From NCBI GenBank assembly GCA_023414355.1, contig JAEZOB010000072.1, positions 18,764 through 82,763 on the forward strand: a DNA stretch of 64,000 bases, written 5' to 3'. This stretch comes from Bacillota bacterium (GTDB lineage: Bacteria > Bacillota > Clostridia > Lachnospirales > Lachnospiraceae). The notes under the pieces are model-generated. The model was not told the DNA's origin. It saw only the letters and a program-made list of their open reading frames with translations, and did not search any database. Position 1 is the first letter of the stretch. Each line of letters begins with the position of its first letter. The translations under genes were made by a program, and so were the position numbers. Shown here in pieces: positions 36,700 to 45,895 of the stretch.

Positions 36700-37812
36700 A
36701 TGAATAAATCAGACTTGACCCGTAATGGGTATATGCTTAACGGTGCGCTTGCGAGGAAAGGGTATGATTGGTGGTGGCATTCCTTTATCGGTTTTCATCG
36801 GAAAACAGGCCGGAAGCAGGCATTTTTCATAGAGTATTTCATTATTAACCCTGCGCTAGGGAAATCAACACCGGTCTGGGGACAAACACCTGACAAGCAG
36901 TTACCTTCCTATGCCATGGTGAAGGCAGGAGCTTGGGGCGAAGGGAAAAAACAATTGCATGCGTTCTTCCCAATCTCTGAGTTGAAGCTTCAGAATGATC
37001 CATTGACTGTATCCGTCGGTAATTGCAGACTTACAGAAAAAGCAATGCAGGGCAGCGTATCTGTTAGCGAAGCTGAGGCAGAAAGACCCGAGATGATGTG
37101 CGATGCAGGCAGGATGGAGTGGGATTTGAAAATCAATAAGCAGGTGGCCTTTCATGTGGGATACGGAGCCAGCCGATTTTTCAGAGCGCTGAACGCCTTT
37201 GCAATGTTCTGGCATGCGGAGGGAATGAAGACTGAATACAAGGGAACCGTTACCTTCGACGGTGAGATATACGATATTGATCCGGAACGTGCTTGTGGAT
37301 ATGCAGATAAAAATTGGGGCAAAGACTTTACCAGTCCCTGGGTATGGATCAGCAGCTGCAATATTACGAGTAATATCACCGGGAAAAAGCTGAATCATAC
37401 CGTATTTGATATCGGTGGCGGCAGGCCGGTTGTATTCGGTCGTGCTCTGGAACGCAGGCTGTTGATGGACCTTTTCTATGAGGGGAAAGACTATGAATTT
37501 AATTTCTCGAAATTTTTCGATAGAGTAAAAACAACCTTTCAATGCTATGAAACAGAAACTGAGGTTGTATGGAAGATTCATACGCAAAACAGAAAGGCTG
37601 GAATGGATGTGTTTTGCTCCTGTCTGAAATCAGAAATGCTTCTGGTAAACTATGAAGCGCCGGATGGCAGTAAAAGGCACAACCGTCTGTGGAACGGCGG
37701 TACCGGCAGCGGTACGATTAAGTTATATAAGAAAGAGAAGAACCAACGTATCCTGATTGATGAGCTGAGCTTTTCTGATGCCGGATGCGAATACGGCGAG
37801 TATACGGAGTAG
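36700..37812 (+). CDS. DUF2804 family protein, second copy
   Basis: A 370-residue relative of the protein at 14647. It keeps DUF2804-like features: the W-rich start YDWWWHSFIGFHRK, the central CGYADKNWGKDFTSPWVWISS and beta-rich flanks. The W-G-x-D/F-P/T-W-x-W-x-x type motif resembles lipocalin-like tocopherol-cyclase or AttH folds, so binding or modification of a hydrophobic compound is plausible. There is no signal peptide. It begins the operon behind copy B of the duplicated promoter, and the alpha/beta hydrolase starts 3 bases after its stop. Confidence 0.7.
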   Translation: MNKSDLTRNGYMLNGALARKGYDWWWHSFIGFHRKTGRKQAFFIEYFIINPALGKSTPVWGQTPDKQLPSYAMVKAGAWGEGKKQLHAFFPISELKLQNDPLTVSVGNCRLTEKAMQGSVSVSEAEAERPEMMCDAGRMEWDLKINKQVAFHVGYGASRFFRALNAFAMFWHAEGMKTEYKGTVTFDGEIYDIDPERACGYADKNWGKDFTSPWVWISSCNITSNITGKKLNHTVFDIGGGRPVVFGRALERRLLMDLFYEGKDYEFNFSKFFDRVKTTFQCYETETEVVWKIHTQNRKAGMDVFCSCLKSEMLLVNYEAPDGSKRHNRLWNGGTGSGTIKLYKKEKNQRILIDELSFSDAGCEYGEYTE

Positions 37813-37815
37813 CTT

Positions 37816-38571
37816 ATGAATATAAAAAAGAAAATGAAATTAGGTAAGGGGATTGCGATCGGTTTTATAGCATTTACCCTGATTATTATTGGTTCCTTTA
37901 TGATCTACGCATCCAATTATTATCATGCAGAGGACGTAGCAATCGAAGCCGCAATCATAGATAGCGGAATAGATATCTCGAACAAAGACGGAGCGATGAT
38001 ATTTGATCCGGGTAACGCTGATACTGCATTGATCTTATATCCGGGCGGAAAAGTGGAATATACAGCCTATGAGCCGTTGATGATCAAAATTGCACAGAAG
38101 GGAATCCTCTGCATCCTGCCGAAAATGCCCCTCAATCTGGCAGTATTTGATAGTAATGCAGCCGATGCTTATCTTTCTGACTATCCGGAAATCAGCCGTT
38201 GGTATGTAGGCGGCCACTCGCTTGGCGGAAGTATGGCAGCAAGCTATGCTTCGAAAAACAGCTCTAAGCTAAACGGATTGATTCTGCTGGCATCGTACTC
38301 GACTGCTGACCTATCATCGAACGGCATGAAGGTAATGAGTATCTATGGCAGTAAAGACGGCATTCTGAACAAAGTAGCCTATCAGAAATATAAAAGTAAT
38401 TTACCTGAAAATTATACGGAACTGGTACTCGAGGGAGGCAATCATGCAGGCTTTGGCTGTTACGGACCACAAAAGGGCGATGGCATAGCTGATATCACTT
38501 CGGAGCAGCAACAGACAGATACAGCAGAGGCTGTTGCTGAATTTTGTCTTGTAAAGAATAGTGATGACTAG
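37816..38571 (+). CDS. Membrane-anchored alpha/beta hydrolase
   Basis: A 251-residue protein. An N-terminal membrane helix (about 13-33) is followed by an alpha/beta hydrolase fold with nucleophile Ser135 in GGHSLGGS, acid Asp180 in YGSKDG and His209 in GGNHAGFG. It resembles the Abhydrolase_5 group of esterases/dienelactone-hydrolase-like proteins. The active site should face outward if the helix is an anchor. It is translationally close to the DUF2804 gene upstream, so both may handle an esterified or lipid-like substrate (inference). A terminator follows directly. Confidence 0.85.
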   Translation: MNIKKKMKLGKGIAIGFIAFTLIIIGSFMIYASNYYHAEDVAIEAAIIDSGIDISNKDGAMIFDPGNADTALILYPGGKVEYTAYEPLMIKIAQKGILCILPKMPLNLAVFDSNAADAYLSDYPEISRWYVGGHSLGGSMAASYASKNSSKLNGLILLASYSTADLSSNGMKVMSIYGSKDGILNKVAYQKYKSNLPENYTELVLEGGNHAGFGCYGPQKGDGIADITSEQQQTDTAEAVAEFCLVKNSDD

Positions 38572-38575
38572 AATA

Positions 38576-38620
38576 TACACATCTGTGGAATGGCTGATTG
38601 TTCCATAGGTGTGTTTTTTC
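38576..38620 (+). terminator. Terminator after the alpha/beta hydrolase gene
   Basis: ACACATCTGTGGAA pairs with TTCCATAGGTGTGT (one mismatch and wobble), followed by TTTTTTC. Confidence 0.8.
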
Positions 38621-38790
38621 TTGAAAGAAGTATTTCATGGGATTCACGGAAAATTATTACCCAATAAGTAAGAAATTATGGTATGATAGTTAATATATGA
38701 TTGACTAAAATTATTTGGTTTTCTGTAGCTGATCTTCTGATTCATACAGATGAATCATGAAATATCAACAAATAGTGCTCAGGGGGAAAC

Positions 38791-40428
38791 ATGTATAAGG
38801 TATTTTTGGTAGAGGACGAAATTATTCTAAGAGAAGGAATCAAGAACAATATTCACTGGGAAGAGGAAGGCTTTGAGATTGTCGGGGATGAAAGCGATGG
38901 CGAATTGGCATACCCGATGATTTTAAGGGAACAGCCGGATATTCTTATCACAGATATTAAGATGCCCTTTATGGATGGGCTCGAACTGAGCAAGCTTGTA
39001 AAGAAGGAAATGCCTCAGCTAAAGATCATTATAATCAGTGGTTATAGTGATTTTGGTTATGCACAGCAGGCGATTGATATCGGTATCACAGAATACCTTT
39101 TGAAACCAATTACCTCCAATAAGCTTATGGCAGCTGTGAAAAATGCTGCTTCTGTAATTGAAAAGGAGCGAAAAGAGAAACAGATACTCGAGCAATATCA
39201 ACATCTGGTTTATCAGAAGCAGGGTGAAAAAAGAAAGGATTTCTTTAATGCTTTGGTAAGCGGAAAGATGTCACTGACACAAATCATTGAGCAGGAAGAA
39301 GAGCTTGGTATCGATATGGTAGCAAGTGTCTTTTGCGTGATGCTGTTTCAGTTCAAGGTGCAGGAGGATATGTACGAGTATTCAAATGAAATCGTACAGT
39401 GTGAAGCTAAAATGCAGGAGGCTTTGAGGAAATATTCCGACATCAAGGTTTTTGAACGTGGGATGGATGGTTGGGCATTTATCCTTTTGGGGGAAAATGA
39501 AGAACAGATTGAAGCGTTAAATCAGGAATTATGCCAGCTGCTGATTGAGATCAGTGGTGGCAGAGCTCATTACTTTGGAGGAATAGGCAGGATTGTTCAT
39601 CGAGTGCGGGATATACAGCAGTCTTATCTCGATGCGAACAGAGCATTTTCTATGCGCTATTTTGAACGTGGTGATCAGTTCTTATCTCACCATGAAGTAC
39701 ATACCATAAGGGATCAAATCGGAAAGTGGGTCGATGTCAGTGAATTAAATCTTGAGAAGCTGGATCGAATTCTCCTGGAGGAATTTCTAAAAAGAGGAAC
39801 AATTCAGGATGTGGATGAATTCGTTGACAGATATTTTGACGGCTTTGATGCCAGTGCGATGAATTCCACCCTGTTTCGTCAGTATATCATGATGGACGGA
39901 TATTCTGCTATCATGAGATTTCTCAAGAACCTTAAGTATTCCAAAGAAAAGATAGATAACAATTTAAAGCTTATGAATGATTTTAACGAGCAGCTCACCA
40001 GCCTGGAGGATTGCCGTAAGTTCTATAAATCCATCCTGAGAGAGGCTATAGAGCTACGAAATATGAGCAGTCAGAAAAGATATTCCGGGCTCATAGAAAA
40101 AGCAAAGGAGTATATTCACCTTAGATATTCCATGAGCGATCTGACCTTGGATAAGGTGGCTTCCAAGGTAAATATCAGCCCAAATTATTTCAGTTCGTTG
40201 TTCAATCAGGAGACAGGAATGACTTTTATTGAATATCTTACGGATATCCGCATGGAGAAAGCGAAAGAGTATTTAAGATGCTCTAGCAAGAAAATCACTG
40301 AAATTGGATATTTGGTTGGTTATCTTGATTCCCATTATTTCAGCTATATCTTTAAAAAGACTCAGAATTGTACGCCATCAGAATACAGGCTGCAGGGAAA
40401 GGGGAAGAATGAGGAAAGTTACGAATGA
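38791..40428 (+). CDS. YesN-type response regulator (receiver plus AraC domain)
   Basis: A 545-residue protein with a receiver domain at about 1-120 (phosphoacceptor Asp55 in LITDIKMP, acidic pair E8-D9, Lys in YLLKPIT). A long middle region of about 300 residues follows, then a C-terminal AraC double helix-turn-helix at about 440-540 (LTLDKVASKVNISPNYFSSLF, ITEIGYLVGYLDSHYFSYIF). YesN-type regulators control carbohydrate transport and breakdown in Firmicutes. Its end overlaps the kinase start by 20 bases. The likely target is the sugar transporter operon beginning at 43190. Confidence 0.92.
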   Translation: MYKVFLVEDEIILREGIKNNIHWEEEGFEIVGDESDGELAYPMILREQPDILITDIKMPFMDGLELSKLVKKEMPQLKIIIISGYSDFGYAQQAIDIGITEYLLKPITSNKLMAAVKNAASVIEKERKEKQILEQYQHLVYQKQGEKRKDFFNALVSGKMSLTQIIEQEEELGIDMVASVFCVMLFQFKVQEDMYEYSNEIVQCEAKMQEALRKYSDIKVFERGMDGWAFILLGENEEQIEALNQELCQLLIEISGGRAHYFGGIGRIVHRVRDIQQSYLDANRAFSMRYFERGDQFLSHHEVHTIRDQIGKWVDVSELNLEKLDRILLEEFLKRGTIQDVDEFVDRYFDGFDASAMNSTLFRQYIMMDGYSAIMRFLKNLKYSKEKIDNNLKLMNDFNEQLTSLEDCRKFYKSILREAIELRNMSSQKRYSGLIEKAKEYIHLRYSMSDLTLDKVASKVNISPNYFSSLFNQETGMTFIEYLTDIRMEKAKEYLRCSSKKITEIGYLVGYLDSHYFSYIFKKTQNCTPSEYRLQGKGKNEESYE

Positions 40429-41890
40429 TAAACAAATCAAATACCCGTTGCGGCTGAAACTGATCCTTGTAGCGGCAATCATCATCATTCCGATGATTAT
40501 TCTTTCTGTATACCAGATTACGGCTTTACATAATTATAGTACCGCTTATGATACGATTGTACGAAGAATTACTTCTGCAAATACCTATAACCTAAATTTT
40601 AAGTCCGAGATGGACGAAAGCATGTATAAGATCGTAGTGGAAGCAGAGACCTTCGAATCCATCGATGATAATCACGATTTAAAGAACCCGTATGAATTGA
40701 TCGAATCTGCAAGAAGCAATTTTTCACACCTGCGGGAGATTACCACCAGTAGAGAGAGCCTTGGTTGGATCAAACGAATTCTACTGAACCTAAACACACT
40801 GGAAGATAGAATCAATGAGATCCGTGATAATCTGGAACAGACAGGGCATTATGAAGAAAATATTGCGATGCTGGAGTCTGACATTTATATTCTGACAGAG
40901 CTGTTTCAGGAAGAAATTCAATATTATATTTATTATGAAACACAAAATTTTGAGGCAATCAGACAGAGCTTGAATGAGCAGGTAACTAAAGTAATCCTGA
41001 CAATGATTGTAGCCTTAGGGTCTATTATTATAGCTTCCTTCCTGATGAATGCCCTTTTGACAGAAAGTATCACAAAACCCATCTCTATGCTATGCGAGAA
41101 GACTGCTTTGGTAGCAAAAGGTGATTTTACTACGAGGACCTCCTGTGAGAATCATGATGAGTTATCGATATTATCCGATAGCTTTAATGATATGGCCATG
41201 AAGCTGGAGCAGCAGGTGAACAGCATCAAGCAGGAGCAGGAAAACTTAAGAAATATGGAGTTAAAGCTCTTGCAGGCACAGATTAATCCGCATTTTCTAT
41301 ATAATACATTGGATACCATTATCTGGCTGATCGAAGGCAGCAAAAATAAAGAAGCGATTGATATCGTGATATCCTTATCAGAATTTTTTAGAGTGGCTGT
41401 GAGTAAGGGCAGGGACTTTATTACAATTCGTGAAGAGGAAATACATATTAAAAGTTATCTACAGATACAGCAATCCCGTTATAGTGATATTCTTGATTAT
41501 GAAATCAACATTCCGGAAGAATTATATCAATATCAGATATTAAAGCTGACACTGCAGCCATTGGTTGAGAATTCCTTATATCATGGAATTAAAATGCTAA
41601 GAGCCCGAGGGAAAATCACAGTAACAGGAGAGAAGATAGACGACGACTTATGCTTTTGCGTCATCGATAATGGTATTGGTATGGAGGAAGAGGAACTGGA
41701 GGAGCTTCGTATGGCTGTTGAATTACCGGGAAGTGAACAGAGTACCGGTTTTGGCCTGGCCAATGTAAATAAGCGGATCAAATTAAATTATGGTCAAAGT
41801 TACGGCCTTGATATTCAAAGTAAAAAGGGAGAGGGCACAGCGATCACAATCAGGATACCGGTTCGCCCTGCAGAAATGGGAAGGAGCTAG
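40409..41890 (+). CDS. YesM/LytS-type sensor histidine kinase
   Basis: The start at 40409 has AAAGGGGAAG before it and overlaps the YesN gene by 20 bases. The 493-residue protein has a membrane helix at about 17-37, an extracellular domain of about 155 residues rich in helix, a second helix at about 195-215 and a HAMP domain. The His_kinase motif INPHFLYNTLDTIIW carries the phosphorylated histidine, and a HATPase domain has NGIGM and STGFGLANV. No sugar-binding domain is built in. The lipoprotein encoded 8 bases downstream may present the sugar to it. Confidence 0.92.
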   Translation: MRKVTNDKQIKYPLRLKLILVAAIIIIPMIILSVYQITALHNYSTAYDTIVRRITSANTYNLNFKSEMDESMYKIVVEAETFESIDDNHDLKNPYELIESARSNFSHLREITTSRESLGWIKRILLNLNTLEDRINEIRDNLEQTGHYEENIAMLESDIYILTELFQEEIQYYIYYETQNFEAIRQSLNEQVTKVILTMIVALGSIIIASFLMNALLTESITKPISMLCEKTALVAKGDFTTRTSCENHDELSILSDSFNDMAMKLEQQVNSIKQEQENLRNMELKLLQAQINPHFLYNTLDTIIWLIEGSKNKEAIDIVISLSEFFRVAVSKGRDFITIREEEIHIKSYLQIQQSRYSDILDYEINIPEELYQYQILKLTLQPLVENSLYHGIKMLRARGKITVTGEKIDDDLCFCVIDNGIGMEEEELEELRMAVELPGSEQSTGFGLANVNKRIKLNYGQSYGLDIQSKKGEGTAITIRIPVRPAEMGRS

Positions 41891-41898
41891 GAGAAGAT

Positions 41899-42972
41899 AT
41901 GAATAAAAAACTCATTATTATATTGGTGGTTTTTCTGGCAATCCCGATTACTCTTGTCAGCTGCAGCTTACAACCGATCAAGATCCCTCAATATGCTGAA
42001 ATGGATAATTCGGAGGAGACCGATTCTGATTTAATCGTAGTAGGCTTCTCGCAACTGGGTTCTGAATCTGATTGGCGTACAGCTAATACAAAATCGATCC
42101 AGAATGCGCTGACAGAAGAGAATGGGTTTTCTCTGATTTTTAGTAACGGAAGACAGAAGCAGGAGAATCAGATTAAGGATGTTCGAAGCTTTATTTTCCA
42201 GGAAGTGGATTATATCGTAATTGCTCCAACGACTGAGACCGGATGGGATACGGTGTTGCAGGAAGCGAAAGAAGCCGGGATTCCGGTGATTCTTGTGGAT
42301 CGTATGATCGATACGAAGAACGACAGTCATTATGTCGCAAGTGTGGGCACGGATAAATACGAGGAAGGCTTAAAAGCAGGGAGATGGCTGGAACAGTATC
42401 TGGACAAAAAGAGCAAAGAAGAGGCCTCGGGAGGAAACAAGAATACAAGGAAGAAGAAAAACCATACCTCTGATGACGTAAATATTGTCGTACTGGAGGG
42501 AACACAAAATTCCACTGCTCAGCTGGGACGTTCGAAGGGCTTCAACGAGATAGCCGAGCAGCACAAGACCTGGAAGATTCTTGCACATGAAGACGGTGAT
42601 TTTACAAAGGCCAAGGGCAAAGAAGTAATGGCAAAATACCTGAAGCAATTTAAGGATGTCGATGTCCTGGTTTCACAGAATGATGATATGACCTTTGGAG
42701 CAATCGAAGCAATACGAGAGGCCGGATTAACCTGCGGATTGAACGGAGATATCACTGTGATTTCTTTTGATGCTGTCTCGGAAGCCTTTGATAAGATGGA
42801 AGCAGGTCTCATTAATGTCGATATTGAATGCAATCCTTTGCAGGGGCCGCTGATCGCAGAGATCATCGAACGTCTGGAAAAGGGAGAAAAGGTTGACAAG
42901 GTTTCTTATGTGGAGGAAAAGGTATTCGAAGCAGGAAATGCGAGTAAAGACCGTGTAGGACGAAGCTATTAG
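41899..42972 (+). CDS. Sugar-binding lipoprotein co-transcribed with the YesMN system
   Basis: A 357-residue type-1 periplasmic-binding-fold protein. Its lipobox LVSC has Cys22. The domain starts at IVVGFSQLGSESDWRTANTKS, almost the same as in the transporter's own binding protein at 43190 (VVQTNANESDWRTANTKS), which marks YtfQ-type galactofuranose-binding relatives. A charged insert KEEASGGNKNTRKKKNH at about 170-190 is absent in the other copy. It belongs to the two-component operon by spacing (8 bases), so it is best explained as a sugar receptor for the sensor rather than the transporter's main binding protein (inference). Confidence 0.87.
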   Translation: MNKKLIIILVVFLAIPITLVSCSLQPIKIPQYAEMDNSEETDSDLIVVGFSQLGSESDWRTANTKSIQNALTEENGFSLIFSNGRQKQENQIKDVRSFIFQEVDYIVIAPTTETGWDTVLQEAKEAGIPVILVDRMIDTKNDSHYVASVGTDKYEEGLKAGRWLEQYLDKKSKEEASGGNKNTRKKKNHTSDDVNIVVLEGTQNSTAQLGRSKGFNEIAEQHKTWKILAHEDGDFTKAKGKEVMAKYLKQFKDVDVLVSQNDDMTFGAIEAIREAGLTCGLNGDITVISFDAVSEAFDKMEAGLINVDIECNPLQGPLIAEIIERLEKGEKVDKVSYVEEKVFEAGNASKDRVGRSY

Positions 42973-43097
42973 TAAAAAATCAAACATATTTCATAAGAAT
43001 CTTAACCAAACATTTACCTAAAAAGAAGTATAGTAAAATAAACTACAAAGACAGGAAATTTTTCCGTATTTTTATGGTCTGAAGTTGAATATACTGT

Positions 43098-43154
43098 GTT
43101 TACAAAAGTAAACTCAATCTTTTGTGAACACTCAATATTATTAGAGTGAATTCA
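43098..43154 (+). promoter_or_regulatory. Palindromic sites ahead of the sugar ABC operon
   Basis: GTTTAC-AAAA-GTAAAC (43098-43113) is a perfect inverted repeat, and CACTC...GAGTG follows at about 43129-43148. They lie in the 217-base gap before the binding-protein gene and are candidate targets of YesN or a catabolite regulator. Confidence 0.4.
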
Positions 43155-43189
43155 ATAAAATTGAGAAAAAATGAATGGAGGAGAAATTT

Positions 43190-44164
43190 ATGAAGAAGTT
43201 GTTTTCTTTAGTTCTGGTATTTGTTATGGTTCTTTCTCTTGCAGCATGTGGTAGCAAGGACAAAGCAACCGCAGGTAAGGGTGACGGAAAAGTTGTTGTA
43301 GGCGTTGTTCAGACAAATGCAAATGAGTCAGACTGGCGTACAGCTAACACAAAATCTTTCAATGAAGCTTTTGAAAAAGCAGGCTTTGAGCTTAAGATGG
43401 TATTTGGTGAGGGAGACCATGCAAAGCAGATCTCTCAGGCTCAGCAGCTCATTCAGGAAGAAGTTGATTATCTTGTTGTTTTAGGACTTCAGTCCGCTGG
43501 TTGGGAAGATGTTGCTAAGGCTGCTAAGGAAGCTGGAATTCCTTTTATCATGGCTGACCGTAAGCTTGAGCTTCCTGAAGATCTTTACACTGCAATGGTA
43601 TGCTCCGATTTCGAAGCTGAAGGTACTAAGGCTGTTGATTGGTTAAAGGGTCAGAATGTAGCTGGCGCAAAGATCGTTGTTCTCGGTGGTGACACAGGTT
43701 CCTCCGCTCAGCTCGGCCGTTCTAAAGCAATTGAAGACGGTGCAGCAGCAAATGGATGGGAAATCGTATTCAACCAGAACATGAAGGGTTGGGACGAAAC
43801 TCTTGCTAAACAGGCAGTTGCTGATCTTATCGCTGCTGGTACAGAATTTAATGTAGTATACGCTGAGAACGATAATATGGCTCGTGGTGCTTGTGATGCT
43901 ATGGATGCTGCTGGTATTACATATGGTAAAGACGGTGCAGTTAAGGTTATCGCTTTCGATGCTAACAAGTGGGCTCTTGAAAAGGTTCTCGCTGGTCAGT
44001 TTAACCTTGATGTAGAGTGTAATCCTCTTCATGGACCTCGTATCGTAGAGCTGATCAATAAGCTTGAAGCTGGCGAAACCGTTGAGAAGAATGCTTATGT
44101 AAATGAAGAAATGTTTGATTGTGCAACCATCACACAGGCTATTGTTGATGCACGTTCTTATTAA
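43190..44164 (+). CDS. ytfQ: Sugar ABC transporter substrate-binding lipoprotein, YtfQ-like
   Basis: The start is at 43190 with GGAGGAG 6 bases upstream; ATG 43175 overlaps the ribosome site. The 324-residue protein has a lipobox LAAC (Cys20), then a type-1 binding fold with NESDWRTANTK, MADRK, GSSAQLGRSKA and YAENDNMARGA motifs shared with galactofuranose-binding YtfQ. Codons are strongly biased to GCT, CTT and GGT compared with neighbours, which signals very high expression. It is first in the operon and followed by a GC-rich hairpin, a common way of keeping binding-protein mRNA in excess over the membrane parts. The exact sugar is not known. Confidence 0.88.
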   Translation: MKKLFSLVLVFVMVLSLAACGSKDKATAGKGDGKVVVGVVQTNANESDWRTANTKSFNEAFEKAGFELKMVFGEGDHAKQISQAQQLIQEEVDYLVVLGLQSAGWEDVAKAAKEAGIPFIMADRKLELPEDLYTAMVCSDFEAEGTKAVDWLKGQNVAGAKIVVLGGDTGSSAQLGRSKAIEDGAAANGWEIVFNQNMKGWDETLAKQAVADLIAAGTEFNVVYAENDNMARGACDAMDAAGITYGKDGAVKVIAFDANKWALEKVLAGQFNLDVECNPLHGPRIVELINKLEAGETVEKNAYVNEEMFDCATITQAIVDARSY

Positions 44165-44225
44165 GAAAAAACTCTGTTGGAGCAACGAATAATTTCAACA
44201 GAAAAATGAGGTAAGATATTGTACG

Positions 44226-44281
44226 AAATGCGCGGCGCCGAGTATGTGGATATTGTTCGCAGATTCCAGCACCGCGCATTT
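44226..44281 (+). repeat. GC-rich hairpin between binding-protein and ATPase genes
   Basis: AAATGCGCGG (44226-44235) pairs with CCGCGCATTT (44272-44281). No T run follows, so it looks like an mRNA-stabilising or partial read-through element rather than a full terminator. Confidence 0.6.
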
Positions 44282-44377
44282 ATAATACACAATACATAAA
44301 AGTTGCAAAGCTAACTTTTTTGAAGATAAGTTAAAGTCGACATATCCTACCTGAACGGAGGTTTGATTATTATTACT

Positions 44378-45895
44378 ATGCAAAATACAGTTCTTACAAT
44401 GAGGGGTATTTATAAAAGCTTTCCCGGTGTAAAGGCTTTGCAGAATGTGGATTTTACTCTATGCGAAGGTGAAATCCATGCTTTGATGGGGGAAAATGGT
44501 GCGGGAAAATCTACTTTGATTAAGGTTTTGACCGGAGTATATGCAAAGGATGCCGGAGAAATTACGATCAAAGGAACGGCTAAGCCGGTACATATTAAGT
44601 CACCGCAGGAAGCACAAAAGCTCGGGATAAGCACAGTATATCAGGAAATTACCCTGTGCCCGAATCTGACAGTTGCCGAAAATCTTTTTATTGGCAGAAC
44701 CAATGATGTCATCGTAAATTGGAAGGAAAGCAACAAAAAGGCAGAAAGCATTCTGAAGAGTCTGGGAATTCCTGCAAATCCAACACAGCAATTGTCCAAC
44801 TGCTCTATCGCAGTTCAGCAGATGGTAGCAATTGCACGTGCCGTTGACATGGATTGCAAGGTGTTGATCCTTGACGAACCTACCTCATCCCTGGATGAAC
44901 AGGAGGTTGCCAAGCTTTTTGCATTAATGCGTGAGCTTAAGGGCAGAGGAGTAGGTATTATATTTGTAACCCACTTCCTTGATCAAGTGTATGCATTATG
45001 CGATAAGATTACGGTATTACGGAATGGCGAGCTTGTAGGAGAATATCAGATTAAGGACTTACCCAGAGTAGAGCTTGTTGCTAAAATGATGGGTAAGGAG
45101 CTTGGAGATCTGGCAGAGATCCATAACGAGGGACAAACCGGCTCCGCTGATACAAGAGAGGTTATTGTTGAAACAGAAGGGCTTTCCAGTGTTTCGGGGA
45201 TAAAGCCGTTCGATTTTACTGCGTATAAGGGTGAGGTAACCGGCTTTGCCGGACTACTCGGATCCGGACGTAGTGAGTGTGTACGTGCAATTTTCGGGGC
45301 AGACAGAGTTACGAAAGGTAAATTGAAGATGAAAGGCGAGCAGGCCAATATCACATCGCCAATCAAAGCCATGAAGAAGGGAGTCGGATATCTTTCCGAG
45401 GACCGAAAGCGGGATGGCATCATTGGAGACTTGTCAGTACGCGATAATATCATTCTTGCTCTTCAGGTCATGAGAGGCTTCTTTAGACCATTCACAAAAG
45501 CTCAAGCCCAGGCCTTTGCCGATGAGTATATCAGTCTGCTTGGTATAAAAACTGCTTCGGCAGATACGCCGATCAGCTCGTTATCCGGCGGAAATCAACA
45601 AAAGGTAATTCTTGCCCGTTGGCTGCTTACCCATCCGGAATATCTTATTCTTGATGAGCCTACACGCGGTATTGATATCGGTACAAAGGTGGAGATTCAA
45701 AAGCTTGTGCTTAAGCTTGCTGCAGAGGGAATGAGTATTACCTTTATTTCTTCCGAGATTGAGGAAATGCTCCGTACCTGTTCCAGACTGATCGTCATGC
45801 GTGACCTTTATGTAGTAGGTGAGTTAAAGGGTGACGATATGACACAGGATAAAATAATGTATACTATAGCGGGGGGAGTAAGCCAAAATGTCTAA
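44378..45895 (+). CDS. ytfR: Sugar ABC transporter ATP-binding protein, YtfR-like (two ATPase domains)
   Basis: A duplicated ATPase of about 505 residues of the RbsA/MglA/YtfR type. The first domain has Walker A GENGAGKST, Walker B LILDEPTSSLD and signature-like NCSIAVQQM. The second has a degenerate Walker A (GLLGSGRSE), signature LSGGNQQK and LILDEPTRGIDIG. The start is uncertain. ATG 44378 is 16 bases from GGAGG (44357-44361) and TTG 44363 is only one base from it; an in-frame ATT at 44369 has ideal spacing. It energises the two permeases encoded downstream, whose first gene overlaps its end by 8 bases. Confidence 0.9.
   Translation: MQNTVLTMRGIYKSFPGVKALQNVDFTLCEGEIHALMGENGAGKSTLIKVLTGVYAKDAGEITIKGTAKPVHIKSPQEAQKLGISTVYQEITLCPNLTVAENLFIGRTNDVIVNWKESNKKAESILKSLGIPANPTQQLSNCSIAVQQMVAIARAVDMDCKVLILDEPTSSLDEQEVAKLFALMRELKGRGVGIIFVTHFLDQVYALCDKITVLRNGELVGEYQIKDLPRVELVAKMMGKELGDLAEIHNEGQTGSADTREVIVETEGLSSVSGIKPFDFTAYKGEVTGFAGLLGSGRSECVRAIFGADRVTKGKLKMKGEQANITSPIKAMKKGVGYLSEDRKRDGIIGDLSVRDNIILALQVMRGFFRPFTKAQAQAFADEYISLLGIKTASADTPISSLSGGNQQKVILARWLLTHPEYLILDEPTRGIDIGTKVEIQKLVLKLAAEGMSITFISSEIEEMLRTCSRLIVMRDLYVVGELKGDDMTQDKIMYTIAGGVSQNV

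Noticed and set aside
36901..37587. A 228-codon minus-strand open frame
   Set aside because: It lies entirely within the DUF2804 gene, has no ribosome site and no recognisable domain; the plus-strand gene has better support.
43643..44185. A 180-codon minus-strand open frame within the binding-protein gene
   Set aside because: It is a shadow produced by the strong codon bias of the plus-strand gene.
44226..44281. Terminator call for the hairpin after the YtfQ-like gene
   Set aside because: No T run follows and the downstream ATPase has no promoter of its own that I can see; listed as a repeat instead.
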